NCBI RefSeq assembly: GCF_020524585.1
Contig: NZ_JAIVLK010000004.1
Coordinates: 248,001 to 312,000, forward strand
DNA length: 64,000 bases
From: Celeribacter naphthalenivorans
GTDB taxonomy: Bacteria; Pseudomonadota; Alphaproteobacteria; Rhodobacterales; Rhodobacteraceae
Direction: 5' to 3'
Below are positions 34,826-43,700 of this stretch, piece by piece (position 1 is the stretch's first letter; every line of letters starts with the position of its first letter). The notes below the pieces were generated by a model. It was not told where the DNA came from and ran no database searches. It saw only the letters and a list, made by a program, of their open reading frames with translations. Both the position numbers and the translations under genes were made by a program.

Positions 34826-35632
34826 ATGAAAGAAGAGCAGTTTTTTGTCGAAAAAGGGGAAGTAACTCGCGCACGAATGAAGCTGGCAGTCGATTTGGAA
34901 GAATTGCTGTTAAAGCTTGAATTGAAAACTGAAGATCCTGCGGAAGAAATGAATTGCGTGGCTTTATTGCTGCAGGCACGCGTGACAAGTGTGCCAATCG
35001 CAGTAGGACAAACCCGATTGAGTTCATTTTCTCATGAACTTAAAGATAAGGCTGCGTTATCGAGATCTTTTGAGGGAGCGATTGCTGCAGCGGCGAAGGT
35101 GAAACCGCACTTCCCCGACGACAGCAATATCGCTCAGAAATTCATAAAAATGTGCGAGGATCTGCTCCAGCAAAATGATGCCGGGATGGATGTTTTGCAG
35201 AAAACTCGGGATGCGATGAGATCGCATGACATGGATATTCCGGTTCAAGTTGCGATTGCTCTTCGAGTTATATTGGAGCGCTTCTCCGGAAGAAAATTGG
35301 TGAAAACTAATAATATAAATTGGGGGCCGGAATCGGGGAAACTGAGCATTTATGATACGTTACGGTCAGTCTATGATCTCATGGGCATTGGGACTGATAG
35401 CCGAGCCCCGGCAAATAAAGCTATGCAAGCCAGCGAAGACAATGAAATGCTGGCTTATTTCCAAGAATATTTCTTGAATCCTAGGCTGACGCGAATAGAT
35501 TACCTAGACTTCATTGAAGATACACTGGCTTGTCCGGCTAATTTGGAGCTGGAGGACATGCCTGCTCAACCTCTTATGATTATGCCATTTCCTGACGAAA
35601 AGCCAGAATGGGTGCCTTTCGCCTGCGTGTGA
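34826..35632 (+). CDS. Hypothetical island protein, 268 residues
   Basis: I do not recognise this protein. It is acidic, mostly helical in appearance, without signal peptide or membrane segments. Residues 20-45 are rich in Leu/Glu and could form a coiled coil (LAVDLEELLLKLELKTED). The C-terminal 40 residues are rich in Pro/Met/Glu. ATG 34826 is preferred over in-frame ATGs at 34793 and 34808 because GAGG lies six bases before it. The codon use is clearly AT-richer than the chromosome. It stands alone between the integrase and convergent small genes. Confidence 0.6.
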   Translation: MKEEQFFVEKGEVTRARMKLAVDLEELLLKLELKTEDPAEEMNCVALLLQARVTSVPIAVGQTRLSSFSHELKDKAALSRSFEGAIAAAAKVKPHFPDDSNIAQKFIKMCEDLLQQNDAGMDVLQKTRDAMRSHDMDIPVQVAIALRVILERFSGRKLVKTNNINWGPESGKLSIYDTLRSVYDLMGIGTDSRAPANKAMQASEDNEMLAYFQEYFLNPRLTRIDYLDFIEDTLACPANLELEDMPAQPLMIMPFPDEKPEWVPFACV

Positions 35633-35769
35633 AATGCCGAACCATGGCGACGATAAGTTGGCCCTATTTCAACAATCGAATGCAATAAGCGTTTCCTCAG
35701 AAGTCTTGATTGAGCAGCTAAAATGATTTGAGTTCCACCTTTTGGTGGAGCCTGACCTACAACGCTGGA

Positions 35770-36060
35770 TTACCTGTCTTCTGCAAACAAGCTCTCATGG
35801 TGTCGCTGATGTTCATCTTCAGCATATTTTGTGCTTCTCGCTTGGACTAAATAGTCGCCACTTGTAAGCCCGCCGACAGTGAAAGTGTGAGCTCTTTTTG
35901 ACATCGTATTGTCATGGACGTTTTTCGAGGAGACAACTGTGTCGTCTTCGCTATCGTCAACTATGTCATTGTCATAAGCGTTGAACAAATCTTCGAGCTT
36001 AATATCGCCGTAGATGTAATAGATGGCCCCCAGAATGACGATCAGGATCAATGTTTCCAT
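35770..36060 (-). CDS. Small single-pass membrane protein, 96 residues
   Basis: The N-terminal 17 residues (METLILIVILGAIYYIY) form one transmembrane segment, followed by a strongly acidic stretch (DNDIVDDSEDD) and a polar tail rich in His/Lys/Glu. The topology is probably an N-terminal anchor with a cytoplasmic or periplasmic acidic tail. GGAG precedes the start at seven bases. No family recognised. It lies downstream of the lipoprotein gene on the same strand, so the two envelope proteins may be expressed together. Confidence 0.6.
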   Translation of the reverse strand: METLILIVILGAIYYIYGDIKLEDLFNAYDNDIVDDSEDDTVVSSKNVHDNTMSKRAHTFTVGGLTSGDYLVQARSTKYAEDEHQRHHESLFAEDR

Positions 36061-36122
36061 AGTCGAACTCCTTTTTATCTCCTGGCTCTAAAGTGGACGT
36101 TTCTCGATTTGACAGCATTGCA

Positions 36123-36148
36123 CGGTGCCGCCGGATTGAGCGGCACCG
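36123..36148 (-). terminator. GC hairpin after the lipoprotein gene
   Basis: CGGTGCCGC (36148-36140 on the minus strand) pairs with GCGGCACCG (36131-36123). It begins nine bases after the stop; there is no T run, so termination efficiency is uncertain. Confidence 0.5.
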
Positions 36149-36156
36149 AATTGGGG

Positions 36157-36747
36157 TTATCTCTGCGCGAGTTTTGTCACTGTGCCGCCCGCCTTCTGCA
36201 GGCTCGCGACAATTCCGTCATGCATTTTACCAATGAACTGGGAACTGTTGCCAAATGCGCTGCTGGCGAGTTGCTTGCCGAGCTCGGCGGGTGAAACACC
36301 CCCTGTTTTTTCGGTAAAGCTGCTGTAGACATCGACATTCACACCGCCACGGTATGGCCAGACGCAAACCGTGTAGCCGGTGCTTTCGCCATAGCCCGCA
36401 AAATCACGGTCACTGGCCCGGATGACGGCCATGGCTCCATCACAGGTTGCAACCAGAGCTCCCCCGGTCAATGCACCGAGATTGCTTCCGGCCAGCGCAT
36501 CCTTGACTTCCAGCGCGCCCGGTTGAGCGGGTAGACTTGCAGGGGTAACTGAGCGCTGCACATTGGCGCTGCTTACGCGTGTTTTTACTGCAGCCACAGT
36601 GGCATCAGTGACAGTGGAGGCTGAAAGCCCCGTGACGCGATAGGTTGTCACTGCACGTTTCGTTTCCACCGTTGGCGCTCCGCAGCCTGCCAGTGCAAAT
36701 GTACCAGTTAATAACACTGCCATGATAAATTTGGGGTTGAGGTTCAT
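36157..36747 (-). CDS. Putative lipoprotein, 196 residues
   Basis: The protein starts MNLNPKFIMAVLLTGTFALAGC, a lipoprotein signal with lipobox LAGC and lipidated Cys22. The mature part has alternating Val/Thr/Ser-rich strands, then GGALVATCDGAMAVIRASDRDFAGYG and YTVCVWPYRGGVNVDVYS, which suggests a small beta-rich outer-membrane lipoprotein. Two further cysteines could pair. AGAAGGAG precedes the start codon at good spacing; the upstream open frame is not used. GC content is higher than in neighbouring island genes. No function recognised. Confidence 0.72.
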   Translation of the reverse strand: MNLNPKFIMAVLLTGTFALAGCGAPTVETKRAVTTYRVTGLSASTVTDATVAAVKTRVSSANVQRSVTPASLPAQPGALEVKDALAGSNLGALTGGALVATCDGAMAVIRASDRDFAGYGESTGYTVCVWPYRGGVNVDVYSSFTEKTGGVSPAELGKQLASSAFGNSSQFIGKMHDGIVASLQKAGGTVTKLAQR

Positions 36748-36828
36748 ATTGGTCTCCTTCTGAAAAAATGCTGGCTCAAAAACGAACTGCGTGGCTGGCA
36801 AGAATTGGGTGCTTTGTAAGGGCTGGTT

Positions 36829-37359
36829 TCAGCACAATTGTCTTGGCCGTATTCGGCTTTGCTCCCAGCGTGCCTGATCAAGAGTGGAACGCTCTGCGGT
36901 ACGTGCTCGATCAATCATGCAGAGGCAGAAGTTTTGCAGGGCATCTGTTAAATGTGCGGTGTTAAGTGCGAAGGATTGTCCGCCGAGACTGGCCTGATGG
37001 CGGTTTCCGTCTTCGAACTTTACGAGGCAGAGATACACCGCAATACAGTCGCCGCCACGATAGGCAAATTGCAGACCAGCCTTGTGATGATCCAGATTGC
37101 CACTGCCATCCCAGCTCAGAACAGCCGCGCGACAGAGATCTTCATGTATATCTTGCATCTTTATTTGGCGACCATGAGACCGAAGAGCATCACCACATTC
37201 CCTAAATACTGGCAGCAGAATGTGGTGACGGAGGACGGACCAGACCTGTTGTTCTGAGAGGTCACCAATCGAGGGCATGTGCGTCTGCCATGGCGCTTTA
37301 TCGTATGCTGAGGACCTAAACATCTCAGAATTTCCAATACTCAAATTGATCGCCGTCAT
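36829..37359 (-). CDS. Hypothetical island protein, 176 residues
   Basis: No family recognised. The protein has no signal peptide or membrane segment; a central region with LQFAYRGGDCIAVYLCLVKFEDG looks beta-rich and is followed by a helical, Cys-containing end (NFCLCMIDRARTAERS). Start choice is uncertain: ATG 37359 has no Shine-Dalgarno, whereas the in-frame ATG at 37323 has GGAA about eight bases before it. It lies 81 bases upstream of the lipoprotein gene on the same strand. Confidence 0.5.
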   Translation of the reverse strand: MTAINLSIGNSEMFRSSAYDKAPWQTHMPSIGDLSEQQVWSVLRHHILLPVFRECGDALRSHGRQIKMQDIHEDLCRAAVLSWDGSGNLDHHKAGLQFAYRGGDCIAVYLCLVKFEDGNRHQASLGGQSFALNTAHLTDALQNFCLCMIDRARTAERSTLDQARWEQSRIRPRQLC

Positions 37360-37679
37360 GAGCGCTATTAAGCGTAATCGGGCAGATTTAGAGAGATCAT
37401 TCTGTGAATATAATTCTGTGTCAACGCATTGATTTTATTATTATTGTGTGTGGATATAACTTCCTTTGCAAGGCGGGAAATTGTTGCGTTGTAACTTCTC
37501 TGGCGAAGGTCAAATGTTTCTTTTTACGTCCGACTTTCTTCGATCTGGCTGAATTTGCCTGATTTTGGCTTGCAGGCGTGCAGCGCAGTTGAACATGATC
37601 TCTCGACAGGTATGAGAGAAGTTCCCGTGCAAGCTGCTTTTGTTGCGCGAGAACTTCCCTCCTAAGCCTTTTTCTGCGG
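37360..37679. other. AT-rich noncoding interval with AACTTC repeats
   Basis: About 320 bases without a gene. AACTTC followed by C/T occurs at 37458, 37493 and 37652, and once inverted (AGAAGTT at 37617). The last two form an imperfect inverted repeat: AGAAGTTCCCGTGCAA (37617-37632) against TTGCGCGAGAACTTCC (37643-37658). It may be the terminator of the relaxase-like gene or part of a transfer or replication site. Confidence 0.4.
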
Positions 37680-38906
37680 TCAGAGCAGCAGTCTCACCTC
37701 CGGCAATCCCGCCGGGGCTATTCTTGTGCCCATCGGAAAATAGCTCAATGGTACCTTTCGATCAGCGCCAATTTCTTCGCGGGGATAAAATGTCGTTGCC
37801 ATGAAGGCGGGTTTGTAACGGGTTAGGCAGCGCTCAAGTTCAAAACCGGTGATATTCGGCACTTTGGGGTTTAGATATCCATAGTGCTCCAAAATCGGCA
37901 TGAGAATCCCAAAGTCTGCTTGGTCTGGATAGCTGTGCCCATACCAGTCCTCGGCCAAAAGATAATCACGGAATAAGATCATATCCAATGTTTCCATTTT
38001 GAAAAACGGCAGGCTTTGCCCGGTATCTTTGCCGTCGACATAGATATCAGCGAGCAAAAACGACCCGCCGTATTTGTTCCACGGACAGAGGGCAGCATAC
38101 TCGAGAAAACGCCGCAACAGGTGTAGGTCTGAGCGCTTTGGCTGCCAGCGAAAACGAGGGTTGATATCACGGTCGACGCTGAGGTGATCCGCTTTCTTGA
38201 TAAGTTGTGCGAGCGGATCATGAAACGAGATATGTTCCAGATAATTTTCGAGCAACGACACTGCGGTCGTGCTGAGGCATCGCAGCGAAGACAGCAGCTC
38301 TGGTGGGACAATCGACCGCCATAGATCAGATGCAGCGGCCTCGTGGCCACGCACGAGACGAGAGCTTTGGTATTCCAACAGCACATGAGTGACGCTGTGT
38401 TTCTGGGCCCAGTCCCACATCGTCGTTTCGGTCGGATCCCACTTTGAACCAATTGGCTCTGGCTGGTTCAACTCACCGAACCCTCGATCCTGTTCTTCGA
38501 GGCGAGCCGGATAGACATGAAAAGTGGTGAGAACCTTGCCGACATCGTGCAGCAAACCACCAATAAAGGCAGCAATCACCAAGCTCTGATCGAAATTTTC
38601 TTCATCTTCGGCCAATGTTGCCGCAATTGAGGCGGTCTCCAGCGAGTGGTAGAACAAGCCTCCAGCCGTTCTGTGATGGAACGTGCTGCTGGCGGGCAAG
38701 CACATCATATAGCGCAGGCAATTCGCGATCATTTGGTGAATAAGTTGCTTGTCCGCAGCTCGAAACAAATCGAGGCGATTGACGACCAGACGGATCAGCT
38801 TTTGGTAAGACTGGAGCGTGAGTTCGGGGTGAAAAATTGGGTACCGCGACGCGCGGTAATATCGACCGAAGCTCAGGGCATGGCTATCATCTTGTAAATG
38901 CAGCAT
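37680..38906 (-). CDS. MobH/TraI-type HD-domain relaxase-like protein
   Basis: The 408-residue protein matches the N-terminal 'TraI_2/putative helicase' HD domain found in MobH relaxases of SXT-like and ICEclc-like elements. It has LPASSTFHHRTAGGLFYHSLE near residues 74-94, with the three-His arrangement HH...H, and GLLHDVGK near 117-124, the HD motif that coordinates metal. In MobH elements this domain nicks the transfer origin. The C-terminal part is shorter than in full TraI. No other transfer gene is recognisable except possibly the small gene directly upstream (three bases between stop and start), so a mobilisation role is inferred, not shown. Confidence 0.68.
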   Translation of the reverse strand: MLHLQDDSHALSFGRYYRASRYPIFHPELTLQSYQKLIRLVVNRLDLFRAADKQLIHQMIANCLRYMMCLPASSTFHHRTAGGLFYHSLETASIAATLAEDEENFDQSLVIAAFIGGLLHDVGKVLTTFHVYPARLEEQDRGFGELNQPEPIGSKWDPTETTMWDWAQKHSVTHVLLEYQSSRLVRGHEAAASDLWRSIVPPELLSSLRCLSTTAVSLLENYLEHISFHDPLAQLIKKADHLSVDRDINPRFRWQPKRSDLHLLRRFLEYAALCPWNKYGGSFLLADIYVDGKDTGQSLPFFKMETLDMILFRDYLLAEDWYGHSYPDQADFGILMPILEHYGYLNPKVPNITGFELERCLTRYKPAFMATTFYPREEIGADRKVPLSYFPMGTRIAPAGLPEVRLLL

Positions 38907-38909
38907 ATG

Positions 38910-39389
38910 TTAATCCTCGAAGTCATATTTTGGTTTGGAGCGGCAGAATTTGCGCAGCTCTGCGAGACGCTCAGTGCGGAACCGGATCACCGCCATTTGA
39001 CGCTCGATTTCGATAAGGTTTTCCCGAATATCGCTGGGGAAATCGGCAAATATACGAGCGCTATATCGGTACTTGCCGCGCAACCTCACGGGTTCCGTGG
39101 GAGTGAACTTTTGTCCGCTGATGTTGCGACTTTTTCCACGAAACTTGACCCACTCGACCCGCGGCCCCAACATATCGGCTCTGACCCGGACGATGACGCC
39201 TAGGTTCACGCTCTGGCCCTCGCGTTTGCGATACTCGGTGAGAAGTTCAACCGCTTGGTCTCGAAGGGTCTGGGCGTCTTCGATCAACACTGCTTCGAGT
39301 TCGGGGAGCCAGTTGAGGAGACATTTTTCAAATTCGAAAGCCAAGTCGACGGAGGTTATCGGTGCCTTATTTTCTTCGTCATGCATCAC
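38910..39389 (-). CDS. Hypothetical protein coupled to the relaxase-like gene, 159 residues
   Basis: No family is certain. The protein is charged and basic in its second half (VKFRGKSRNISGQKFTPTEPVRLRGKYRYS), which suggests nucleic-acid binding, with a predicted helical C-terminus (ENLIEIERQMAVIRFRTERLAELRKFCRSKPK). Its stop lies three bases before the start of the HD relaxase-like gene, so the pair is cotranslated. By position it could be a relaxase accessory protein, comparable with MobI of SXT-type elements, but sequence similarity was not verified. Confidence 0.5.
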   Translation of the reverse strand: MMHDEENKAPITSVDLAFEFEKCLLNWLPELEAVLIEDAQTLRDQAVELLTEYRKREGQSVNLGVIVRVRADMLGPRVEWVKFRGKSRNISGQKFTPTEPVRLRGKYRYSARIFADFPSDIRENLIEIERQMAVIRFRTERLAELRKFCRSKPKYDFED

Positions 39390-39395
39390 TTGTCC

Positions 39396-39572
39396 TCACA
39401 CACACAGACAACTAAAATGACGACCAGATTTAGCGGTGTGCTTTTCATGGCTGCTGAGTTGGATGCGTCGAGCATTTCGCGACATTGTTCTTAATGTTAC
39501 GGTCGGCGAGGGCCGTCGCATCGTGGGACGAGAAACAGGAAGCGCACGACGGGCAAGTGACAGGTCATTCAT
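39396..39572 (-). CDS. Possible small arginine-rich protein, 58 residues
   Basis: An ATG at 39572 overlaps the stop of the C-terminal HTH-gene frame by four bases (ATGA), the usual mark of translational coupling. The product is very basic (RR, RNARR and HEKH stretches, one Cys pair near the end: SCLC). It ends just before the hypothetical gene at 39389. The overlap argues for a real gene, the composition less so. Confidence 0.35.
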   Translation of the reverse strand: MNDLSLARRALPVSRPTMRRPSPTVTLRTMSRNARRIQLSSHEKHTAKSGRHFSCLCV

Positions 39573-39946
39573 CGTGCATCGCCCCCTTTTATCTTGAGAT
39601 GGCCAGTCTTGTTGTTCGTTGAGGCGAGATCGAGAATGATTTTGACTTGCTGGGTCCAACCGTCCGATTCAACAGGCTTTGGCCAACGGCCCGGCAAGCG
39701 GTAAAAGCTTCTCCCGTGCTCGTCGCGTAGTTGGACGATAAGTTCATTCAGCGGTGAAATACCCTCGCGGGCTAGGCGCTCATCCCATGTGCGCTCAAAA
39801 ATGCTCTGGCCAGCCGGAACCAACTGGAGGGTGGCATGAGATTGCCATTCCGCCGCATCAATAGACTGGGGTCTTTTTTCTTTTCTTTTTTCCCAAGACA
39901 TTTTTGTCCACTTACGTGGGACATTTTTGTCTCGCTCTTCGCACAA
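39569..39946 (-). CDS. C-terminal part of the HTH gene, in the shifted frame
   Basis: This frame overlaps the 3' part of the HTH gene. It contains SIFERTWDERLAREGISPLNELIVQLRDEHGRSFYRLPGRWPKP, which looks like a genuine folded domain, unlike the tail read in the first frame. It can be joined to the N-terminal frame by one extra A within the A6-G-A4-G-A6 tract at 39891-39874, giving a protein of about 250 residues. Its stop overlaps the start of the small downstream gene (ATGA). It may be a separate start at 39946, a mutation, or slippage. Confidence 0.55.
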   Translation of the reverse strand: MCEERDKNVPRKWTKMSWEKRKEKRPQSIDAAEWQSHATLQLVPAGQSIFERTWDERLAREGISPLNELIVQLRDEHGRSFYRLPGRWPKPVESDGWTQQVKIILDLASTNNKTGHLKIKGGDAR

Positions 39947-40320
39947 GAATGTCCGGGTTTAGCCTTATGAAGGAGGACCACTTTGTCCGCTTCTTCTGTT
40001 TCGCGAAGTTCTTGGGCCGCCTGACGCGATGAAATGGAAGGTGTATATTCCGTGGAATGGCCTTGCCCGCTTCCACGCTTGATTTCGAACCAATTTTTGT
40101 CAAGTTCGCGGACCAAGCGCTGGACGGTCTTCTCACTTTTGAGCCCCAAATCTTTACAAACGGTCGCGTGGGAAGGCCATGCTTTGCCACGGTTATCGTT
40201 GTACCGAAGCACAGCCAGATAGACCGCAAAGTGCACAGCGCGCGCGCTCAAAGTGGTGTCTTTGACCAAAAGGCGCAGCCATTGAAGTTGAACCTCTTTG
40301 AAGGGACGGAGGTCAGACAT
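39772..40320 (-). CDS. HTH_36-type replication/plasmid-like DNA-binding protein, N-terminal frame
   Basis: The first 100 residues form a winged helix of the HTH_36 kind, with KEVQLQWLRLLVKDTTLSARAVHFAVYLA, YNDNRGKAWPSHATVCKDLGLKSEKTVQRLVREL and KNWFEIKRGSGQG. Such domains occur in plasmid replication initiators and island regulators. After residue 147 the frame runs into LMRRNGNLMPPSSW and stops, and the conserved-looking continuation is in the next frame, so the gene is split at an A-rich tract. The start ATG follows the stop of the Xis-like gene directly (TAGCAATG), so the two are coupled. AT-rich codon use supports an island origin. Confidence 0.68.
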   Translation of the reverse strand: MSDLRPFKEVQLQWLRLLVKDTTLSARAVHFAVYLAVLRYNDNRGKAWPSHATVCKDLGLKSEKTVQRLVRELDKNWFEIKRGSGQGHSTEYTPSISSRQAAQELRETEEADKVVLLHKAKPGHSCAKSETKMSHVSGQKCLGKKEKKKDPSLLMRRNGNLMPPSSWFRLARAFLSAHGMSA

Positions 40321-40322
40321 TG

Positions 40323-40523
40323 CTATTGCCCCTCCGTTGTGATTCTATTTTTCAAAAGCCACGTGTTCAGGTCTGAGCCTGCATATTTCACCCGCCGCCC
40401 AAATTTTATGTAACTCGGTCCGCGATGTTCGTGTCTCCAGCGCGCTCTTTTCTGTCGTGTTCCGAGCACGTCTAGCTCGACATCATCATCGTCATATAGC
40501 CTTTCATTTTCAAACAGTTCCAT
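40323..40523 (-). CDS. AlpA/Xis-like helix-turn-helix protein
   Basis: This 66-residue protein ends with HRGPSYIKFGRRVKYAGSDLNTWLLKNRI, the MerR-like helix-turn-helix seen in AlpA and excisionase proteins (pattern PxYxKxGRxVxYxxxDLxxWL). The N-terminus is very acidic (ENERLYDDDDVELD). GGAGG lies seven bases before ATG 40523. It probably directs excision of the island or controls its integrase, and is cotranscribed with the HTH_36 gene, whose ATG overlaps its end region. Confidence 0.8.
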   Translation of the reverse strand: MELFENERLYDDDDVELDVLGTRQKRARWRHEHRGPSYIKFGRRVKYAGSDLNTWLLKNRITTEGQ

Positions 40524-40650
40524 TTCAATCCTCCGCGAACATGCTGATGTTTTTCGTCACGAATCAGCATCGCAGATTTCCGATGGCTGCGCCTCAAACG
40601 GTTAGGAAGACGAGTGGAGTTGGAGTTTCGATGTTTTTCTAAAAAACATA

Positions 40651-40677
40651 TTGACAATCATTTTTAACGGTTATTTT
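40651..40677 (+). promoter_or_regulatory. Possible promoter of the defence operon
   Basis: A consensus -35 TTGACA (40651-40656) is followed after 15 bases by TATTTT (40672-40677), about 110 bases before the Type ISP gene and inside the divergent interval with the Xis-like gene. Spacing is short of the ideal 17. Confidence 0.35.
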
Positions 40678-40787
40678 TGGGTGGTTTTCGTTGGGGCCGA
40701 TGTGCATTTGGTACTGGTGTGAAATGGCAAAGGGCGCTAAAAACGCAGCCAAATTATTCAAAATAATGGGCTTTTCGGGGGAGCAGA

Positions 40788-43700
40788 ATGGAATTGCACG
40801 AGCTTCTGGAGGGATATCGCGCGGCATCGCAAAATGAGCGTGAAAAGGGCGATTACTTTGAGCGGCTGGTCCGCGTCTTCCTTGAAAACGACGATACGCA
40901 GAAGCAATTCTACTCCGAGGTGGTGCCGTTCTCCGAATGGGCGAAAGCGCAGGGGTGGAGTAAGGCGGACACCGGGATTGATCTGGTTGCTACACTCGCG
41001 GATGGATCGGGATACGCGGCGATCCAGTGCAAGTTCTACGCGCCGAACCACAGCATCCAGAAACCCGACATCGACAGCTTCATCTCGGCGGCTTCGAACG
41101 ATCTGTTCACACGCCTGATCATCGCTGACACCACCCGCAAGGAGTTTGGCAGGAACGCCAGAGAAACCCTCGACAAGCTGTCAAAGGACTGGAACCGGAT
41201 CGGGATCAACGAGCTTGAGTCGAGCCGGATCGACTGGTCGCAGTTCATCCGCACCGGCACGATCAGCCTCGCGCCCAAGAAGCAGCTTCGTGACCACCAG
41301 CGCGATGCGCTGCAAGAAGTCATGGACGGCTTGTCAGAAGCCGACCGCGGCAAGCTGATCATGGCTTGCGGCACAGGCAAGACATTCACCGGACTGCGGA
41401 TTGCCGAAACCATCGCGGGCAAAGGCAGGCGTGTGCTCTTCATGGTGCCCTCACTTGCGCTCATGTCGCAGACCGTGCGCGAATGGAAGAACGACTGCCA
41501 AGAGGATTTTACCGCATTCTCAGCATGTTCCGATACCAAAGTCGGGCGCAATGCCGATGCCGACAGCCTCGATCTGAACGTGCATGATTTGGCCTTCCCG
41601 GCGACGACTGACCCAGAGCGGCTGGCCCGTCAGGTCAACGATGCACCCGCCGACAAGATGACGGTCGTTTTCTCGACCTATCATTCGATTGACGTGCTGA
41701 CGCGGGCGCAAAAGCAATACGGGCTGCCCGAGTTCGATCTGGTTATCTGTGACGAGGCGCACCGCACCACCGGCGTCACGTTGAAGGACGAGGACGACAG
41801 CAACTTTGTCCGCATTCACAGCAATGACCATGTGGCCGCAAAGAAACGGCTCTACATGACGGCCACACCCCGCATTTTTGGGGATGCCGCCAAGCGCAAG
41901 GCCGATGACCACGACGCCGAGCTGGCCTCGATGGACGATGAGACCAAGTTCGGCAAAGATCTGTTCCATCGCGGGTTCGGTTGGGCCATCGAGAACGAGC
42001 TTTTGACCGACTATAAAGTGGTCGTTCTGGCGGTGGACGAGGGGCTTATCTCAACCACCATTCAGAACCGCCTCAAAGAAAGCTCCGAACTCAAACTGGA
42101 CGACGCAACCAAGATTATCGGCTGCTACAAGGCTCTAACGAAATCCGATCTAGCTGCCGATCTGGAATTCGACCCGCGACCTATGCGCCGCGCACTGGCT
42201 TTCTGCCAAAGCATTGATAAATCGCGAGCGATCCAAAACGAATTCACTCAAGTCGTTGAGGAATACACCGGCAACGAGCTGATCGACGACGCCCGCCACC
42301 TCTACACCGAAGTCCGCCACATCGACGGCAGCTTCAACGCCAGCGCGCGCGAGGAAATGCTGAATTGGCTCAAGACCGATGCGGGCGACGACACCTGCCG
42401 CATCCTGACCAATGCCAAGGTTCTCTCTGAGGGGGTGGACGTGCCCGCGCTTGACGCCATCATGTTCATGCACCCGCGCAAGAGCCAGATCGACGTTGTG
42501 CAATCCGTTGGCCGCGTTATGCGCCGCGCCGAGGGCAAGAAGCTCGGCTATGTCATCCTGCCCGTGGCCATCCCGCCCAATACCAAGCCCGAAGAGGCGC
42601 TGAACGACAACGAACGCTACAAGGTCGTCTGGCAAATCCTCAACGCCCTGCGCGCCCACGACGAACGCCTAGACGCCCGCATCAACCAAGCCAAGATTGG
42701 CGAAGACATCAGCGACAAGGTGGAGCTGGTCCGCATCTCCTCGGAATCCGAGCTGCGTGAACTGACCGCCGTGGTCGATGACTTCGCCACCTCAAAATCC
42801 AAAGCGGCTAAAAAATCGGATATCGGCAGCGATGCACCCGAGCGCCGCCAAAGCGATGCGGTCATCGAACAAACCGAAATGGTCTTCGACGAATTCACCC
42901 GCGCCATCATGGCCAAGATCGTCGAAAAATGCGGCACCCGCGAATATTGGGATACCTGGGCCAAGGACATCGCCAAGATCGCCCAGACCCACATCACGCG
43001 CATCACAACCATCATCGCCAAGGGTGGGCCCGAACGCACCGCCTTCCTCGCCTTTCTCGAAGAACTGCATGACGACCTGAATCCCGAGATTTCCGAGGCC
43101 GAAGCCATCGAGATGCTGGCCCAGCACCTCATCACCAAGCCGGTTTTTGATGCGCTCTTCAAAGGCAGCCGCTTCACCAAGGAAAACCCCGTTTCCCGCG
43201 CGATGGAGATCGTGCTGGGTCAGCTCCATGAGCACAATCTGGAAAAGGAATCCGACAGCCTCGCCAAATTCTACGCCAGCGTGGAACGCCGCGCGGCGGA
43301 TGTGAAAACCGCCCAAGGTCGCCAGACGCTCATCACCGAGCTTTACGACAAGTTCTTTCGCACGGCCTTCCCCGTGCTGACCGCGCGGCTTGGCATCGTC
43401 TACACCCCTGTCGAGGTGGTGGATTTCATCATCCACTCGGTCAATGACGTGCTGAAAGCGCAGTTCGGCCAGACGCTCGGCTCCAAGGGTGTGCATATCC
43501 TTGACCCCTTCACCGGCACCGGTACCTTCATCACCCGCCTGCTGCAATCGGGCCTGATCGCGCAGGACGAGTTGGAGCACAAATACAAGCACGAGATCCA
43601 CGCCAACGAGATCGTGCTCTTGGCCTATTACATCGCCGCCGTGAACATCGAGACGGTCTATCACGAACTGGCCTATGGCTCGCTCTCGGCCAACGCGCCC

